Source of the DNA: Paraburkholderia sp. SOS3 | Lineage (GTDB): Bacteria > Pseudomonadota > Gammaproteobacteria > Burkholderiales > Burkholderiaceae | Reading direction: 5' to 3' | Length of the DNA: 64,000 nucleotides | NCBI RefSeq assembly: GCF_001922345.1 | Contig: NZ_CP018812.1 | Span: 1,984,001 to 2,048,000, forward strand | In this document: positions 8,949 to 17,664 of the stretch, one piece after another | How positions within the stretch are numbered: the stretch's first letter is position 1 | How the letters are laid out: each line of letters opens with the position of its first letter | Program-made: the position numbers and the translations under genes | The notes under the pieces: generated by a model | What the model was told of the DNA's origin: nothing | Database searches by the model: none | What the model saw: the letters and a program-made list of their open reading frames with translations, nothing else

Positions 8949-10385
8949 ATGGATCAGACTACGAACGCGCATGCCGCGCATGAAGACGGCATTGCTGCCG
9001 CGCTCGCGAACTTCGCGATCGGCATGACGCTCGACGATGTCCCCGACGAGGTGCGGCAGCGCGCGAAATACCTGATGCTCGATGCGCTCGGGCTTGCCTA
9101 TGCCACGAAGCGCTATCCGTTCACGAAGGTTACGCTCGCCGCCATGCAGTCGCTCGGGAGCGGATCTTCGACAGTGATCGGACATGGGCGACTCCTGCAG
9201 GCGAGGGACGCCATGGTCATGAACGGGCTGCTCGTACACGGACTCGATTTCGACGATACCCATATGGGCGGCGTGATTCACGCAACGGCGAGCCTGTTCC
9301 CTTGCACGCTCGGCACGGCCGAACTGCAAGGCGCTAGCGGTGCGCAAGTGCTTGCTGCCTACATCGCCGGCGTGGAAGTCGGTGCGCGCCTCACGTCGGC
9401 AGGCAAGGGCGGATTCCACGAGGTCGGCTTCAATCCGACCGGCGTGATCGGCACGTTCGCGAGCGCCGTCGCGGCTTCGCGCCTCGCCGGGCTGACGCCG
9501 CAGCAAGCCTGGATGGCACAGGGCATCGCGCTATCGATGGCCAGCGGCAGCCAGGCGTTCCTGCAGGGCGGGGCCTGGTCGAAGCGCATACAGCCGGGCT
9601 GGGCGGCCGCGGCGGGAATGACCGCCGCCACGCTCGCGAAGCACGGCTTCATCGGTCCGAAGGCGCCTTATGAAGGGAGGTTCGGTCTGTTCACGAGTTA
9701 TCTCGGAGAGACGCGAGCCGCGGCGGACCTCGCACTGGCGACGAGCGAACTCGGACAGACGTGGCAAACCATGGAAGTGGCCGTCAAACCTATCCCTGCC
9801 TGCGTGTTCGCCCATGCGGCGATCGATGCCGCCATCATGCTGCACGGACAATGGCAGCGCGAGCGCGATGAACGCGGCGCGGCCGCCATCGAGGCGGTGA
9901 AGCGCGTGCGCGTCAAGGTGCCGCGCGAGGTCGTGAAGACCGTCTGCGAGCCCGTGGAGGCAAAACGGCGGCCTGCCAATGCGTATGAGGCCCAGTTCAG
10001 CATCCCCTATGTGGTGGCGACCGGTCTGCTGAAAGGGGCATTTACGCTTCGCGAACTGGACGACGACGCAGTAGCCGACCCGCAGGTTCTCGCGCTCGCG
10101 ACGAAGGTCGACTATGAGGTCGATCCCGATACGACGTTCCCGCGTCATCACACGGGCGAGGTCATCGTCGAGTTTGCCGACGGGCGCCGTCTCGCGCATC
10201 GCGAAAGCGTCAACCGCGGCAGTGCCGATCGACCGCTCGGCAACGATGAAGTTGCCGAAAAGTACTGGTCGAACGTGAGCGGCGTTCTTTCTCCGGCACA
10301 GGCGAGTCGGATTCATGACGCGGTTCTCGCGATCGATCGGCAACCGCTCGGCGACTTGCTCAAGCTTCTTGCCGAGCCGGTTTGA
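8949..10385 (+). CDS. MmgE/PrpD family protein
   Basis: A 478-residue member of the 2-methylcitrate dehydratase/iminodisuccinate epimerase superfamily. Characteristic parts are the N-terminal helical lid (DVPDEVRQRAKYLMLDALG), VMNGLLVHGLDFDDTHMGGVIHATAS near residue 90, KPIPACVFAHAAIDAA near 285 and the C-terminal PRHHTGEVIVEFADGR. Family members catalyse dehydration, epimerisation or decarboxylation of small polyacids. GGAAGGAG upstream supports the ATG. It closes the 6085-10385 operon; the following gene begins almost 500 bases later. Confidence 0.9.
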   Translation: MDQTTNAHAAHEDGIAAALANFAIGMTLDDVPDEVRQRAKYLMLDALGLAYATKRYPFTKVTLAAMQSLGSGSSTVIGHGRLLQARDAMVMNGLLVHGLDFDDTHMGGVIHATASLFPCTLGTAELQGASGAQVLAAYIAGVEVGARLTSAGKGGFHEVGFNPTGVIGTFASAVAASRLAGLTPQQAWMAQGIALSMASGSQAFLQGGAWSKRIQPGWAAAAGMTAATLAKHGFIGPKAPYEGRFGLFTSYLGETRAAADLALATSELGQTWQTMEVAVKPIPACVFAHAAIDAAIMLHGQWQRERDERGAAAIEAVKRVRVKVPREVVKTVCEPVEAKRRPANAYEAQFSIPYVVATGLLKGAFTLRELDDDAVADPQVLALATKVDYEVDPDTTFPRHHTGEVIVEFADGRRLAHRESVNRGSADRPLGNDEVAEKYWSNVSGVLSPAQASRIHDAVLAIDRQPLGDLLKLLAEPV

Positions 10386-10877
10386 TACGGGAGAACGCGT
10401 TCCCGCTCTCGCCAGGCGCGATACTTCTTTCATACCCCTCGTGCAACTGCACCATGTTTGTGCCTGCGTCGCCGCGATAGACAACGCTACGGCGCATCGC
10501 GGCCGATCTCACGCCGATTGAGTATTGCGCGCCGCACGCAATCGCGGTTGCCGCGGGGGCTGCCGCGCCGCTGCGCCCACATTCAACCTGGCCTGAACAA
10601 ACGTAACGAACATCGCTTGCACGCGAATCGCTTCGCGCCTCGGGCGCTGTGCGCGTACGTACGTTTATGTGTGCGTGCACGGAATAGAGTTCGTGCGAGG
10701 ACTGTTCTCTGAATCAGCAGGGCATTGCCCACCAGAAACTCTCACTGCAGGAAACGCCGCGAATGAAGTCGTCGAAACCTTGTAACGCTAAGAATAACTT
10801 ATTGATATCGCCAAGCGTTATGTCGAGTTCACGCGCAGTTTGAGAGGTCGCGCGCGACCCGGGTAGGGGTGTCAAAG
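10386..10877. other. 492-base intergenic region before the glutamine operon
   Basis: No coding frame here is convincing. It holds an NtrC-like operator near its left end and an AT-richer patch around 10780-10815 with TTGTAA and TATTGA boxes about 17 bases apart, which might be a vegetative promoter. I looked for a sigma-54 -24/-12 pair (GG-N10-GC) and found none that fits well. Confidence 0.4.
10448..10464. promoter_or_regulatory. candidate NtrC-binding site
   Basis: TGCACCATGTTTGTGCC has the interrupted dyad TGCAC-N7-GTGCC, one base away from the enterobacterial NtrC consensus TGCAC-N7-GTGCA. It lies about 410 bases upstream of a PII-like gene, glutaminase and glutamine synthetase, which is where nitrogen control would be expected. 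No matching sigma-54 promoter was found, so the call depends on motif and context only. Confidence 0.4.
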
Positions 10878-11165
10878 ATGAAGCTGGTTTGCGCATTGAT
10901 CCCGGCAGCCTCGCTCGATGCGTTGCGCGATGTGCTGGTGGCGGCAGGCGTCAAGGGCATGACGGTAAGCGACGCGGCAGCCCGGCCGGACGAAGCGGCC
11001 GGATGCATGGTTGAAACGGTGATCGACGATGCGCTCCTCCACGCGGTCGTCAAGACCATTCTTGCCGTGTGTGGCGAAGATACGCCCGGTAACGTTCCTA
11101 TGCGAATTTCAGACGTTCTTTATGGTGTGCGTATTCGCAATGCCGAACGCGTGACAGAAGGATGA
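10878..11165 (+). CDS. PII-like protein lacking the T-loop
   Basis: This 95-residue protein starts MKLVCALIPAASLDALRDVL and continues AAGVKGMTVSDAA, the exact register of GlnB/GlnK beta1-alpha1-beta2. In ordinary PII proteins the T-loop with the uridylylated tyrosine follows; here about 20 residues are replaced by a short PDEAAGCM link, and the chain resumes with VETVIDDALLHAVVKTIL (beta3-alpha2). The B-loop TGKIGDGK is replaced by GEDTPGNVP, so ATP binding and uridylylation of the usual kind are unlikely. It ends VRIRNAERV, as in PII RIRTGE. A GTG at 10869 is an alternative start. It opens an operon with glutaminase and glutamine synthetase. Confidence 0.75.
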   Translation: MKLVCALIPAASLDALRDVLVAAGVKGMTVSDAAARPDEAAGCMVETVIDDALLHAVVKTILAVCGEDTPGNVPMRISDVLYGVRIRNAERVTEG

Positions 11166-11195
11166 CAGGCGAAGGATCAACAGGAGATATCGCAG

Positions 11196-11315
11196 ATGCA
11201 GTCTACGAAGTTACATGAAATTCACCGGTCGTCTTTAGCGGTGCCGGCAACGATCGGAGCTGTTTCGACGCCGTGTTTTCCGGTCGCACGCGTCGCGCTG
11301 ACGGGGCGCTTATGA
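11196..11315 (+). CDS. 39-residue ORF translationally coupled to glutaminase
   Basis: A short frame with a good ribosome binding site (AGGAGAT, 9 bases before ATG) encodes MQSTKLHEIHRSSL and continues to a TGA that overlaps the glutaminase ATG as ATGA. The glutaminase itself has only a weak Shine-Dalgarno sequence, so this ORF may serve to deliver ribosomes to it. The peptide has no recognised domain and no membrane segment. It could be a leader peptide or simply the coupling device. Confidence 0.55.
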   Translation: MQSTKLHEIHRSSLAVPATIGAVSTPCFPVARVALTGRL

Positions 11316-12901
11316 ACAGGCCACAGATGAGGACCGTACAGAAAAGCCCCGCTGCCGAAGTGGCCGAAGCGATGGCTTCGGCGCCGGAAGACGTTCAGGA
11401 CGAAACGCGCTACCGCTTTTTTCTCGAGCCGGGACAGACGGAGCTGACCGTCAGGAACATCGCAGAGCGGCTTCAGGCGGCCGGCATTCTTGCGGATGAT
11501 CCGCGCGCAAAGGACGTCTTCGCGCGCCTGAGCGCGGCGGGAGGTGCGCGCGCGACGCTATCCATCGACGAATTCCGTATGCTGTTCGCGATCAATCCGA
11601 GTCTGTTTCGCCGCGTCGTGGAAGATTCGCTGGCCATACCGGACTGGAACCTGTTCTGCCGATCGATTGGCGATATCTTCCATGAGGCAGGGCGGGCGAC
11701 AGGCGGCAAGGTGGCAGCCTACATTCCCGAACTCGCGCGCGTTCCGGCCGATAAATTCGGCCTGAGCATTTGCAGCGTCGACGGACAGCGAGCGCACTAT
11801 GGCGACGCCGAAGATCCGTTCAGCATTCAGTCGATCTCGAAGACCGTCAGTTACTGCCTCGCGTGCGAGGAAGTCGGCGCGCATGCGCTTCATCAGCGCA
11901 TCGGCCGCGAGCCTAGCGGACATTCGTTCAATGCGATTACGCTCGACGCCCAGCGCCGCCCGCACAATCCGATGATCAATGCCGGCGCGATCGCCAGCTG
12001 TTCGTTGATCAAAAGCGATCAGTCGGCGTCGACGCGTTTTGCACATGTGTTCGACGTATGGAAGCAGCTGACGGCCGACCGCCATGTCTCGTTCAACAAT
12101 ACGGTGTTCCTGTCCGAGCGCGATTCGGCGGACCGCAACTTCGCGCTCGCGTATTTCCTGCGGGAAAACGCCGCTCTGCCGGCCGGCACGAGCATTACCG
12201 CAACGCTCGATTTCTATTTTCAGTGCTGCTCGGTGGAGTTGACCTGCGACTCGATGGCGGTCGCGGCCGCCACGCTTGCAAACGGCGGCGTCAACCCGTT
12301 GACGGGCGAGCGGGTGTTTTCGACGGACACGGTGAAGAACTGTCTGTCGCTGATGCATTCGTGCGGCATGTACGACTTCTCCGGCGAGTTCGCGTTCCTG
12401 ATCGGCGTGCCCGCAAAATCAGGCGTCGGCGGCGGGATCATGGTGGTGATACCGAAGGTGCTCGGGCTGTGCGTCTGGTCGCCTCCGCTCGACGAGCACG
12501 GCAATAGCGTAAGGGGCATCGAGTTCTGTACGCTGCTCACGTCGAAATTCTCGTTTCACAATTTCGACATCGTGAGCGGCGCCAGCGGCGAAAAGATCGA
12601 CCCGACACGCCGCAAGGCGGCGACCGCGAACGCGCGCATCGTCGACCTGTGCTGGGCCGCGGCCAAAGGCGATACGAAGGAAATCCAGCGGCTCGTGGCG
12701 TCGGGGATCGACATCAACGGCGCGGATTACGACGGACGGACGGCGCTGCACATCGCGGCGTCCGAAGGTCAGGCAGTCGCGGTCCAGTACATATTGCAGA
12801 ACGGCGGCAACCGTGACGCAAAGGACCGTTGGGGCAACACTCCGTTAAAGGATGCGCGGCGCAGCGGTAATGCCGGCATCGCGGAGCTTTTCAATGATTG
12901 A
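11312..12901 (+). CDS. glsA: glutaminase, long animal-type with C-terminal ankyrin repeats
   Basis: A 529-residue glutaminase (glutamine to glutamate plus ammonia). Residues ~30-135 match the EF-hand-like N-terminal domain of kidney-type glutaminase. The catalytic domain (~145-430) shows GGKVAAYIPELA, QSISKTVSY with the Ser-X-X-Lys pair, PHNPMINAGAI, SERDSADRNFALAY and MHSCGMYDFSGEFAF. Residues ~450-529 hold two ankyrin repeats (DYDGRTALHIAASEGQ and KDRWGNTPLKDARRSG). Bacterial GlsA is usually ~310 residues with the catalytic domain alone, so this domain order is that of animal GLS. It is coupled to the 39-residue ORF upstream and followed 9 bases later by glutamine synthetase. Confidence 0.93.
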   Translation: MNRPQMRTVQKSPAAEVAEAMASAPEDVQDETRYRFFLEPGQTELTVRNIAERLQAAGILADDPRAKDVFARLSAAGGARATLSIDEFRMLFAINPSLFRRVVEDSLAIPDWNLFCRSIGDIFHEAGRATGGKVAAYIPELARVPADKFGLSICSVDGQRAHYGDAEDPFSIQSISKTVSYCLACEEVGAHALHQRIGREPSGHSFNAITLDAQRRPHNPMINAGAIASCSLIKSDQSASTRFAHVFDVWKQLTADRHVSFNNTVFLSERDSADRNFALAYFLRENAALPAGTSITATLDFYFQCCSVELTCDSMAVAAATLANGGVNPLTGERVFSTDTVKNCLSLMHSCGMYDFSGEFAFLIGVPAKSGVGGGIMVVIPKVLGLCVWSPPLDEHGNSVRGIEFCTLLTSKFSFHNFDIVSGASGEKIDPTRRKAATANARIVDLCWAAAKGDTKEIQRLVASGIDINGADYDGRTALHIAASEGQAVAVQYILQNGGNRDAKDRWGNTPLKDARRSGNAGIAELFND

Positions 12902-12910
12902 AGGATGGTT

Positions 12911-14329
12911 ATGAACAAAAGTAAAAGCGCGGCGGTCATGCAGTTGATCAGCGAAGAAAAGGTCAAGTTTGTCGACTTCCGTTTCACCGACACGCGCGGC
13001 AAGGAACAGCACGTCTCGGTGCCGGTGTCGGCATTCGACGACGACAAGTTCGAAAGCGGCCATGCGTTCGACGGTTCCTCGATTGCCGGCTGGAAGGGGA
13101 TCGAAGCATCGGACATGCTGCTCGTGCCGGATCCGGACACGGCGTTCGTCGACCCGTTCTACGAAGAATCGACGCTGGTGCTGACCTGCGACGTGATCGA
13201 GCCGTCGGACGGCAAGGGCTATGAACGCGACCCGCGCTCGCTGGCCAAGCGCGCTGAAGCCTATCTGAAGAGCACGGGCCTCGGCGACACGGCGTTCTTC
13301 GGTCCGGAACCCGAGTTCTTTATTTTCGACTCGGTGCAGTGGAGCTCCGATATGTCGGGCTGCTTCGTGAAGATCGGCTCGGAAGAAGCGCCGTGGTCGT
13401 CGGCGAAGGAATTCGAAGGCGGCAACACCGGTCACCGTCCGGGCCCGAAGGGCGGCTACTTCCCGGTCGCGCCGGTCGACACGTTCCAGGACATGCGCTC
13501 GGAAATGTGTCTGCTGCTCGAGCAGATCGGCATTCCGGTCGAAGTGCACCACCACGAAGTGGCGGGGCAGGGCCAGAACGAAATCGGCACGAAGTTCTCG
13601 ACGCTCGTGCAGCGTGCCGACTGGACGCAGAAGCTCAAGTACATCGTGCACAACGTCGCGCACACGTACGGCAAGACGGCGACCTTCATGCCGAAGCCGG
13701 TGGTCGGCGACAACGGCTCGGGCATGCACGTGCACCAGTCGATCTGGAAGGACGGCCAGAACCTGTTCGCGGGTAACGGCTATGCGGGCCTGTCGGAGTT
13801 CGCGCTGTTCTACATCGGCGGCGTCATCAGGCACGCCCGCGCGCTGAACGCGATCTCGAACCCGACGACGAACTCGTACAAGCGTCTCGTGCCGCATTTC
13901 GAAGCACCGGTGAAGCTCGCCTACTCGGCGCGTAACCGTTCGGCGTCGATCCGCATTCCGCACGTGAGCAATCCGAAGGGCCGCCGTATCGAAACGCGTT
14001 TCCCGGATCCGATGGCGAACCCGTACCTGCTGTTCTCGGCGCTGATGATGGCGGGTCTCGACGGCGTGCAGAACAAGATTCACCCGGGCGAAGCGGCCGA
14101 CAAGAACCTGTACGACCTGCCGCCGGAAGAGGATGCAAAGATCCCGACGGTGTGTGCCGGCCTCGACCAGGCGCTCGAAGCGCTCGACAAGGACCGCGAG
14201 TTCCTGACGCGCGGCGGTGTGTTCACGGATGCGATGCTCGACGCTTACATGGAACTGAAGGAAGCGGAACTGCAGCGCGTGCGCATGACCACGCACCCGG
14301 TCGAATTCGAACTGTATTACTCGCTGTAA
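12911..14329 (+). CDS. glnA: glutamine synthetase type I
   Basis: A 472-residue GS-I beta enzyme that makes glutamine from glutamate, ammonia and ATP. Signatures include [17 protein letters not shown] near residue 55, [11 protein letters not shown], the [15 protein letters not shown] active-site strand, [16 protein letters not shown] and the adenylylation site NLYDLPPEE near residue 398, so GlnE control should apply. GAAGGATGG precedes the ATG. The gene follows glutaminase directly, an operon that encodes both directions of the glutamine/glutamate step. Burkholderiales have a housekeeping glnA beside ntrBC, absent here, so this is probably a second copy. Confidence 0.95.
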   Translation: MNKSKSAAVMQLISEEKVKFVDFRFTDTRGKEQHVSVPVSAFDDDKFESGHAFDGSSIAGWKGIEASDMLLVPDPDTAFVDPFYEESTLVLTCDVIEPSDGKGYERDPRSLAKRAEAYLKSTGLGDTAFFGPEPEFFIFDSVQWSSDMSGCFVKIGSEEAPWSSAKEFEGGNTGHRPGPKGGYFPVAPVDTFQDMRSEMCLLLEQIGIPVEVHHHEVAGQGQNEIGTKFSTLVQRADWTQKLKYIVHNVAHTYGKTATFMPKPVVGDNGSGMHVHQSIWKDGQNLFAGNGYAGLSEFALFYIGGVIRHARALNAISNPTTNSYKRLVPHFEAPVKLAYSARNRSASIRIPHVSNPKGRRIETRFPDPMANPYLLFSALMMAGLDGVQNKIHPGEAADKNLYDLPPEEDAKIPTVCAGLDQALEALDKDREFLTRGGVFTDAMLDAYMELKEAELQRVRMTTHPVEFELYYSL

Positions 14330-14337
14330 GCGGCGAT

Positions 14338-14363
14338 GCGCTTCGCCGCGGTTGGCGAAGCGC
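14338..14363 (+). terminator. hairpin after glnA
   Basis: GCGCTTCGCC and GGCGAAGCGC form a perfect 10-base stem with a 6-base loop, 8 bases after the glnA stop. No T run follows, so termination may need help or use the neighbouring hairpin; it lies between convergent genes. Confidence 0.6.
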
Positions 14364-14413
14364 GCGTCCCTCGGTCACACTCGCCAGCGCGGCTTGTTCA
14401 ATTCGACCGCCCG

Positions 14414-14436
14414 CACTTTCATGCTCGATGAAAGTG
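14414..14436. repeat. perfect 9-base inverted repeat between convergent genes
   Basis: CACTTTCAT, five bases, then ATGAAAGTG. It may be a second bidirectional terminator stem between glnA and the hydrolase or a regulator site; there is no adjacent promoter to favour the latter. Confidence 0.45.
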
Positions 14437-14479
14437 TGAAACGTGACATGAGCAGCTGTTTCGTGATGGGCCACCGTCG

Positions 14480-15208
14480 TCAATTCGCCGTTGCGCGGGC
14501 AGCCTGTACGATCACATCGGCGACGACGTCCGGGTTCGACACGGTAACGGCGTGCGAAGCGTCGACCTCGATCACGGTCGATTGCGCCCGCTCGGCTTCG
14601 AACTTCTGTTCGGCCGGCGGGATGGCGAGATCGCGAAGCGTGATGATTTGCCAGGTGGGCTTGCTCGTCCATGCAGCCGACCTCGGCGCCTCGGTCAAAC
14701 AGGCCACGTCCATCGGACGTTGGGTGGCGATCATCAGGGCGGCTTCGCCAGCTGTCACGTCGGCGGCAGTCTGGCTATGAAACCTGTCCGCCTGGTAAAG
14801 GACATACGCGCCGCTCGTGCCGTCGGGCAGCGTGTAGGGAACCGGATAGGTGGACGTGAGGAATGAGCTTCCGGGGAAGCGTTCGATCAACACGCGCGGC
14901 GGTTCGCCTGCCGCGGGCAAAATGGAACCTGCATAGACGAGGCCTTTGACCTTGGGGTCGTCTGCGCCGGCTTCGGTAATGACGGCGCCGCCGTAGGAGT
15001 GCGCCACGAGGATCGCCGGTCCCTCGATCGTATCCAGCACGCTGCGCAGATACGCCGCGTCGACTCCCACACCCCGCAGCGGATTGGCGAAGGCCACGAC
15101 CGGGAAGCCGTCCCGCTGCAGCCGCTGAATGACTGCGTTCCAGATCGACGCGTCTTCGAAAGCGCCGTGCACGAGCACGATCGTGGGCTTCAACGTTTCG
15201 GAGTTCAC
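14480..15208 (-). CDS. alpha/beta hydrolase
   Basis: 242 residues from a GTG start preceded by AGAAGGAATTAACG; an upstream ATG at 15268 would add 20 residues without a good site. The fold is clear: IVLVHGAFEDASIWNAV (oxyanion loop), ILVAHSYGGAVITEAG with nucleophile Ser in the A-H-S-Y-G elbow, and a late VIEVDASHAVTVSNPD supplying the histidine. It belongs to the EstC-like/pyrethroid-hydrolase-like group of small esterases. It is convergent with glnA and not obviously part of a pathway. Confidence 0.85.
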   Translation of the reverse strand: MNSETLKPTIVLVHGAFEDASIWNAVIQRLQRDGFPVVAFANPLRGVGVDAAYLRSVLDTIEGPAILVAHSYGGAVITEAGADDPKVKGLVYAGSILPAAGEPPRVLIERFPGSSFLTSTYPVPYTLPDGTSGAYVLYQADRFHSQTAADVTAGEAALMIATQRPMDVACLTEAPRSAAWTSKPTWQIITLRDLAIPPAEQKFEAERAQSTVIEVDASHAVTVSNPDVVADVIVQAARATAN

Positions 15209-15396
15209 CGTTAATTCCTTCTCGAGGGGGTTACGAAGGAAGTGCTTTTGCTGACGTGGCCGCGTCAATATAACCTGCGTCGTTTATTCATTCTGCGAGA
15301 ACGCCTTCACTTGTCGAGAACGCATGTTGCAATCGGGCTTCGATTCGTCAAACCTGGCATTTGACGACGTGTCGATCTCGCCCGATCGGACTTCTG

Positions 15397-16278
15397 TTAT
15401 GCGCGATAGGGCTCGAAGCCGTACAGCCGCTCAGGGTTGTCGACGAAAATCGACTGTCGCACGGCCGTGTCGTCAACCCATTCGTCGAACTGGTCGATGA
15501 GGTCCGTATCGTCGGGCATCGGGACCGCATGGGCCGGATGCGGCCAGTCGGTACCCCATACCAGCTGGCGCGGGTTCGCCTCGATCAGCGCATCGATAAA
15601 CGGCCGCGTATCGACATAAGGCGTCGCGCGAAGTCCGGTGCTGCGATAGGTGCCCGACAGCTTGACCCATGCGAGCCCTTCGCGAACCAGCGCGAGCAGA
15701 TTCCGGAAGCCCGCATCATGAATGCCCTTGTGCGCCGGCACGTGACCGAGGTGGTCGAACACGGCGGGCACGCCGAGGCGTTCGACGAATCCGGTCAGGT
15801 CCGTAAGCGTCGACACGTCCGCGAGAAATTGCAGATGCCAGCCGAGCCCGCGAATCCGGTGCGCGAGCGTTTGTGCGGTCTCGAGCGCGAGGCCTGCGCC
15901 GAACAGCAGATTGAGGCGCACGCCGCGCGCGCCGAGCCGATGGAACTCGGCGAGATCGTTATCGCCGGCGCCGGGTTCGACCACCAGCACGGCGCGCATC
16001 GGCAGACGGCTGTCCGCGATCGCCTGCAGGCTGCGCCGGTTATCCATGCCATACGGGCTCGGCTGGATGATGACCGAGCGCGCGATGCCGAAGCTGTCCG
16101 CGAGCGCTTCGTAATCGGCGAGCGTCGCGTCGGGCGGCGTATAGCTGCGATCAGGCGCGTACGGCCATTGCTGCTCGGGACCGAATATGTGGAAATGACA
16201 GTCGACGGTGCCGGCCGGCAGCCGTTTTTTCGGCGCGCGCAATAGCGGGCGAGCAGGAGCGCAGACGGGGATGCTCAC
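15397..16278 (-). CDS. amidohydrolase, 2-pyrone-4,6-dicarboxylate lactonase-like
   Basis: 293 residues from a GTG start with GGAGGTCGTTTTT before it. The TIM-barrel metal-dependent hydrolase marks are GTVDCHFHIFGP near the N-terminus, VFDHLGHVP in the middle and LVWGTDWPHP near the C-terminus. The family opens lactones (LigI) or decarboxylates small acids. It is 118 bases downstream of the ABC binding-protein gene in the same orientation and fits a sugar-acid or lactone pathway with the genes to its right. Confidence 0.85.
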   Translation of the reverse strand: MSIPVCAPARPLLRAPKKRLPAGTVDCHFHIFGPEQQWPYAPDRSYTPPDATLADYEALADSFGIARSVIIQPSPYGMDNRRSLQAIADSRLPMRAVLVVEPGAGDNDLAEFHRLGARGVRLNLLFGAGLALETAQTLAHRIRGLGWHLQFLADVSTLTDLTGFVERLGVPAVFDHLGHVPAHKGIHDAGFRNLLALVREGLAWVKLSGTYRSTGLRATPYVDTRPFIDALIEANPRQLVWGTDWPHPAHAVPMPDDTDLIDQFDEWVDDTAVRQSIFVDNPERLYGFEPYRA

Positions 16279-16395
16279 AAAAACGACCTCCATGGATAGC
16301 AGACAACGAACGAAAAAAGGCAATGCGATTCGCGGCGTGCCGAGCGCGGACCGGTAAAGCCGCGCCCGGCATGCCGACGATGGTTCACGCGACGC

Positions 16396-17616
16396 TCAAG
16401 GCTTGACGGTTGCCGATACCTTCGTCAGCTTGAACAGATCCGCGGGCGCCTGGCAGTGCTGGCAGTTCACGCCCGGCACGTTCGGCGCCTCCTTCACGAC
16501 GTTGGCCGGCAGCGGCTGAATCGTCGCGCCCGGCGTCGGCGTGCCGTGCAGCGCCGAATTCAGCGACAACTCGGGCGTCAGGACCGGATCGAACACTTCG
16601 GTGTTGAACGAGTCGGGCACCTTCGTCGACGGAAATGCGTTGCAGCCGTTCACGAACGAGTCGCCGGTGCAGACCTTCACCTTGTCGGCGGGCACCCACG
16701 GCAGCGGGTACTCGATATTGTGCACGGTCACTTTGCGCTTGCCGGTCAGCTCTTCCATCATGAGCTTGAACGCATAGCCCGACACGTTGATCGGATCGCC
16801 GGACGAGATGCCGTCGAGCCCGCGCTTGCGCAGGTCCGGATTCGCGAGTGCAAGCCGGAAGCCATTGGTGTTCTCGCCCGTCACGGGCACGAGCTTTTTC
16901 TGGCCGCTGGCGAGCAGCGCCGCGACGATGCCATCTTCGCCGTTCTCGCCGAAAATCGCGTCGACATCGGGGTGCGCGGCAAGCGCCTTGGCGGTTTCCT
17001 GCTGCGTCGTCTGGCTATTCCACATGCCGTAGTACTCGGCGACGACCTTGATGTTCGGATATTTCCTGAACACGCTCATGGCGCCGTCGTAATTCATCTT
17101 GTCGACCGAATTGCCCGCCACGCCGCGATCGATGAACACATTGCCCTTGCCGTTCAGCTTGTTGACGAGCCACTGCGCCGTGTTTTGCGCGAAGCCCGCC
17201 GTGATGTAGCTGACCGTGCGCGCGCACGGCTCGGTGACGGTGCCGCTGTACGTGTACACGAGCACGTGCTTTTCGCACGCTTCGTGAATCGCGCGGTTCA
17301 GGCCCGTCGATGAAATCGGGAAGGTGATGATCGCGTCGGCGCCGGCCGACACCATGCTTTGATACGCGGCCGCCTGGGCCTGCACGTCGGTGCCCGAAAT
17401 CACCGTTTTCAGATCCACGAGCTTGTCGTACGGCGGCGTGGCCGCCAGCGCCTTGATCAGGTTCGACGTCTCGGTCTGATAGCCGTTGCCGCTGTAGCTC
17501 ATGCTCAGATAGACCTTGTACTTTTTCGGCGGCGTTTGCGCGTGTGCGGCGGTGCCGGCAAACGCTGCGACGGTTAGCGCGGCGGCGCATTGCGCGAGGG
17601 CGAAGCGGATTCTCAT
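16396..17616 (-). CDS. sugar-type ABC transporter substrate-binding protein
   Basis: 406 residues with a cleavable signal peptide (AAALTVAAFAGTAAHA-Q). The body is a periplasmic binding protein of the RbsB group: KYKVYLSMSYSGNGYQ, AGADAIITFPIS, NVFIDRGVAGNS and DAIFGENGEDGIVAALL. It is longer than RbsB because of a C-terminal extension containing a CQHC motif. It precedes two permeases and an ATPase and should deliver a sugar or sugar derivative to them. Confidence 0.9.
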   Translation of the reverse strand: MRIRFALAQCAAALTVAAFAGTAAHAQTPPKKYKVYLSMSYSGNGYQTETSNLIKALAATPPYDKLVDLKTVISGTDVQAQAAAYQSMVSAGADAIITFPISSTGLNRAIHEACEKHVLVYTYSGTVTEPCARTVSYITAGFAQNTAQWLVNKLNGKGNVFIDRGVAGNSVDKMNYDGAMSVFRKYPNIKVVAEYYGMWNSQTTQQETAKALAAHPDVDAIFGENGEDGIVAALLASGQKKLVPVTGENTNGFRLALANPDLRKRGLDGISSGDPINVSGYAFKLMMEELTGKRKVTVHNIEYPLPWVPADKVKVCTGDSFVNGCNAFPSTKVPDSFNTEVFDPVLTPELSLNSALHGTPTPGATIQPLPANVVKEAPNVPGVNCQHCQAPADLFKLTKVSATVKP

Positions 17617-17664
17617 GTTTCCTCCGTATGTCTTTTAGGATGTCCCGGTCTTCAGGGTGGTGCT

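Noticed and set aside
10465..10868. Sigma-54 promoter downstream of the NtrC-like site
   Set aside because: No GG-N10-GC pair with acceptable flanks was found, so no promoter is reported.
12845..14296. 483-residue minus-strand ORF across glnA
   Set aside because: glnA is unambiguous on the other strand; the antisense frame is open because of strong codon bias.
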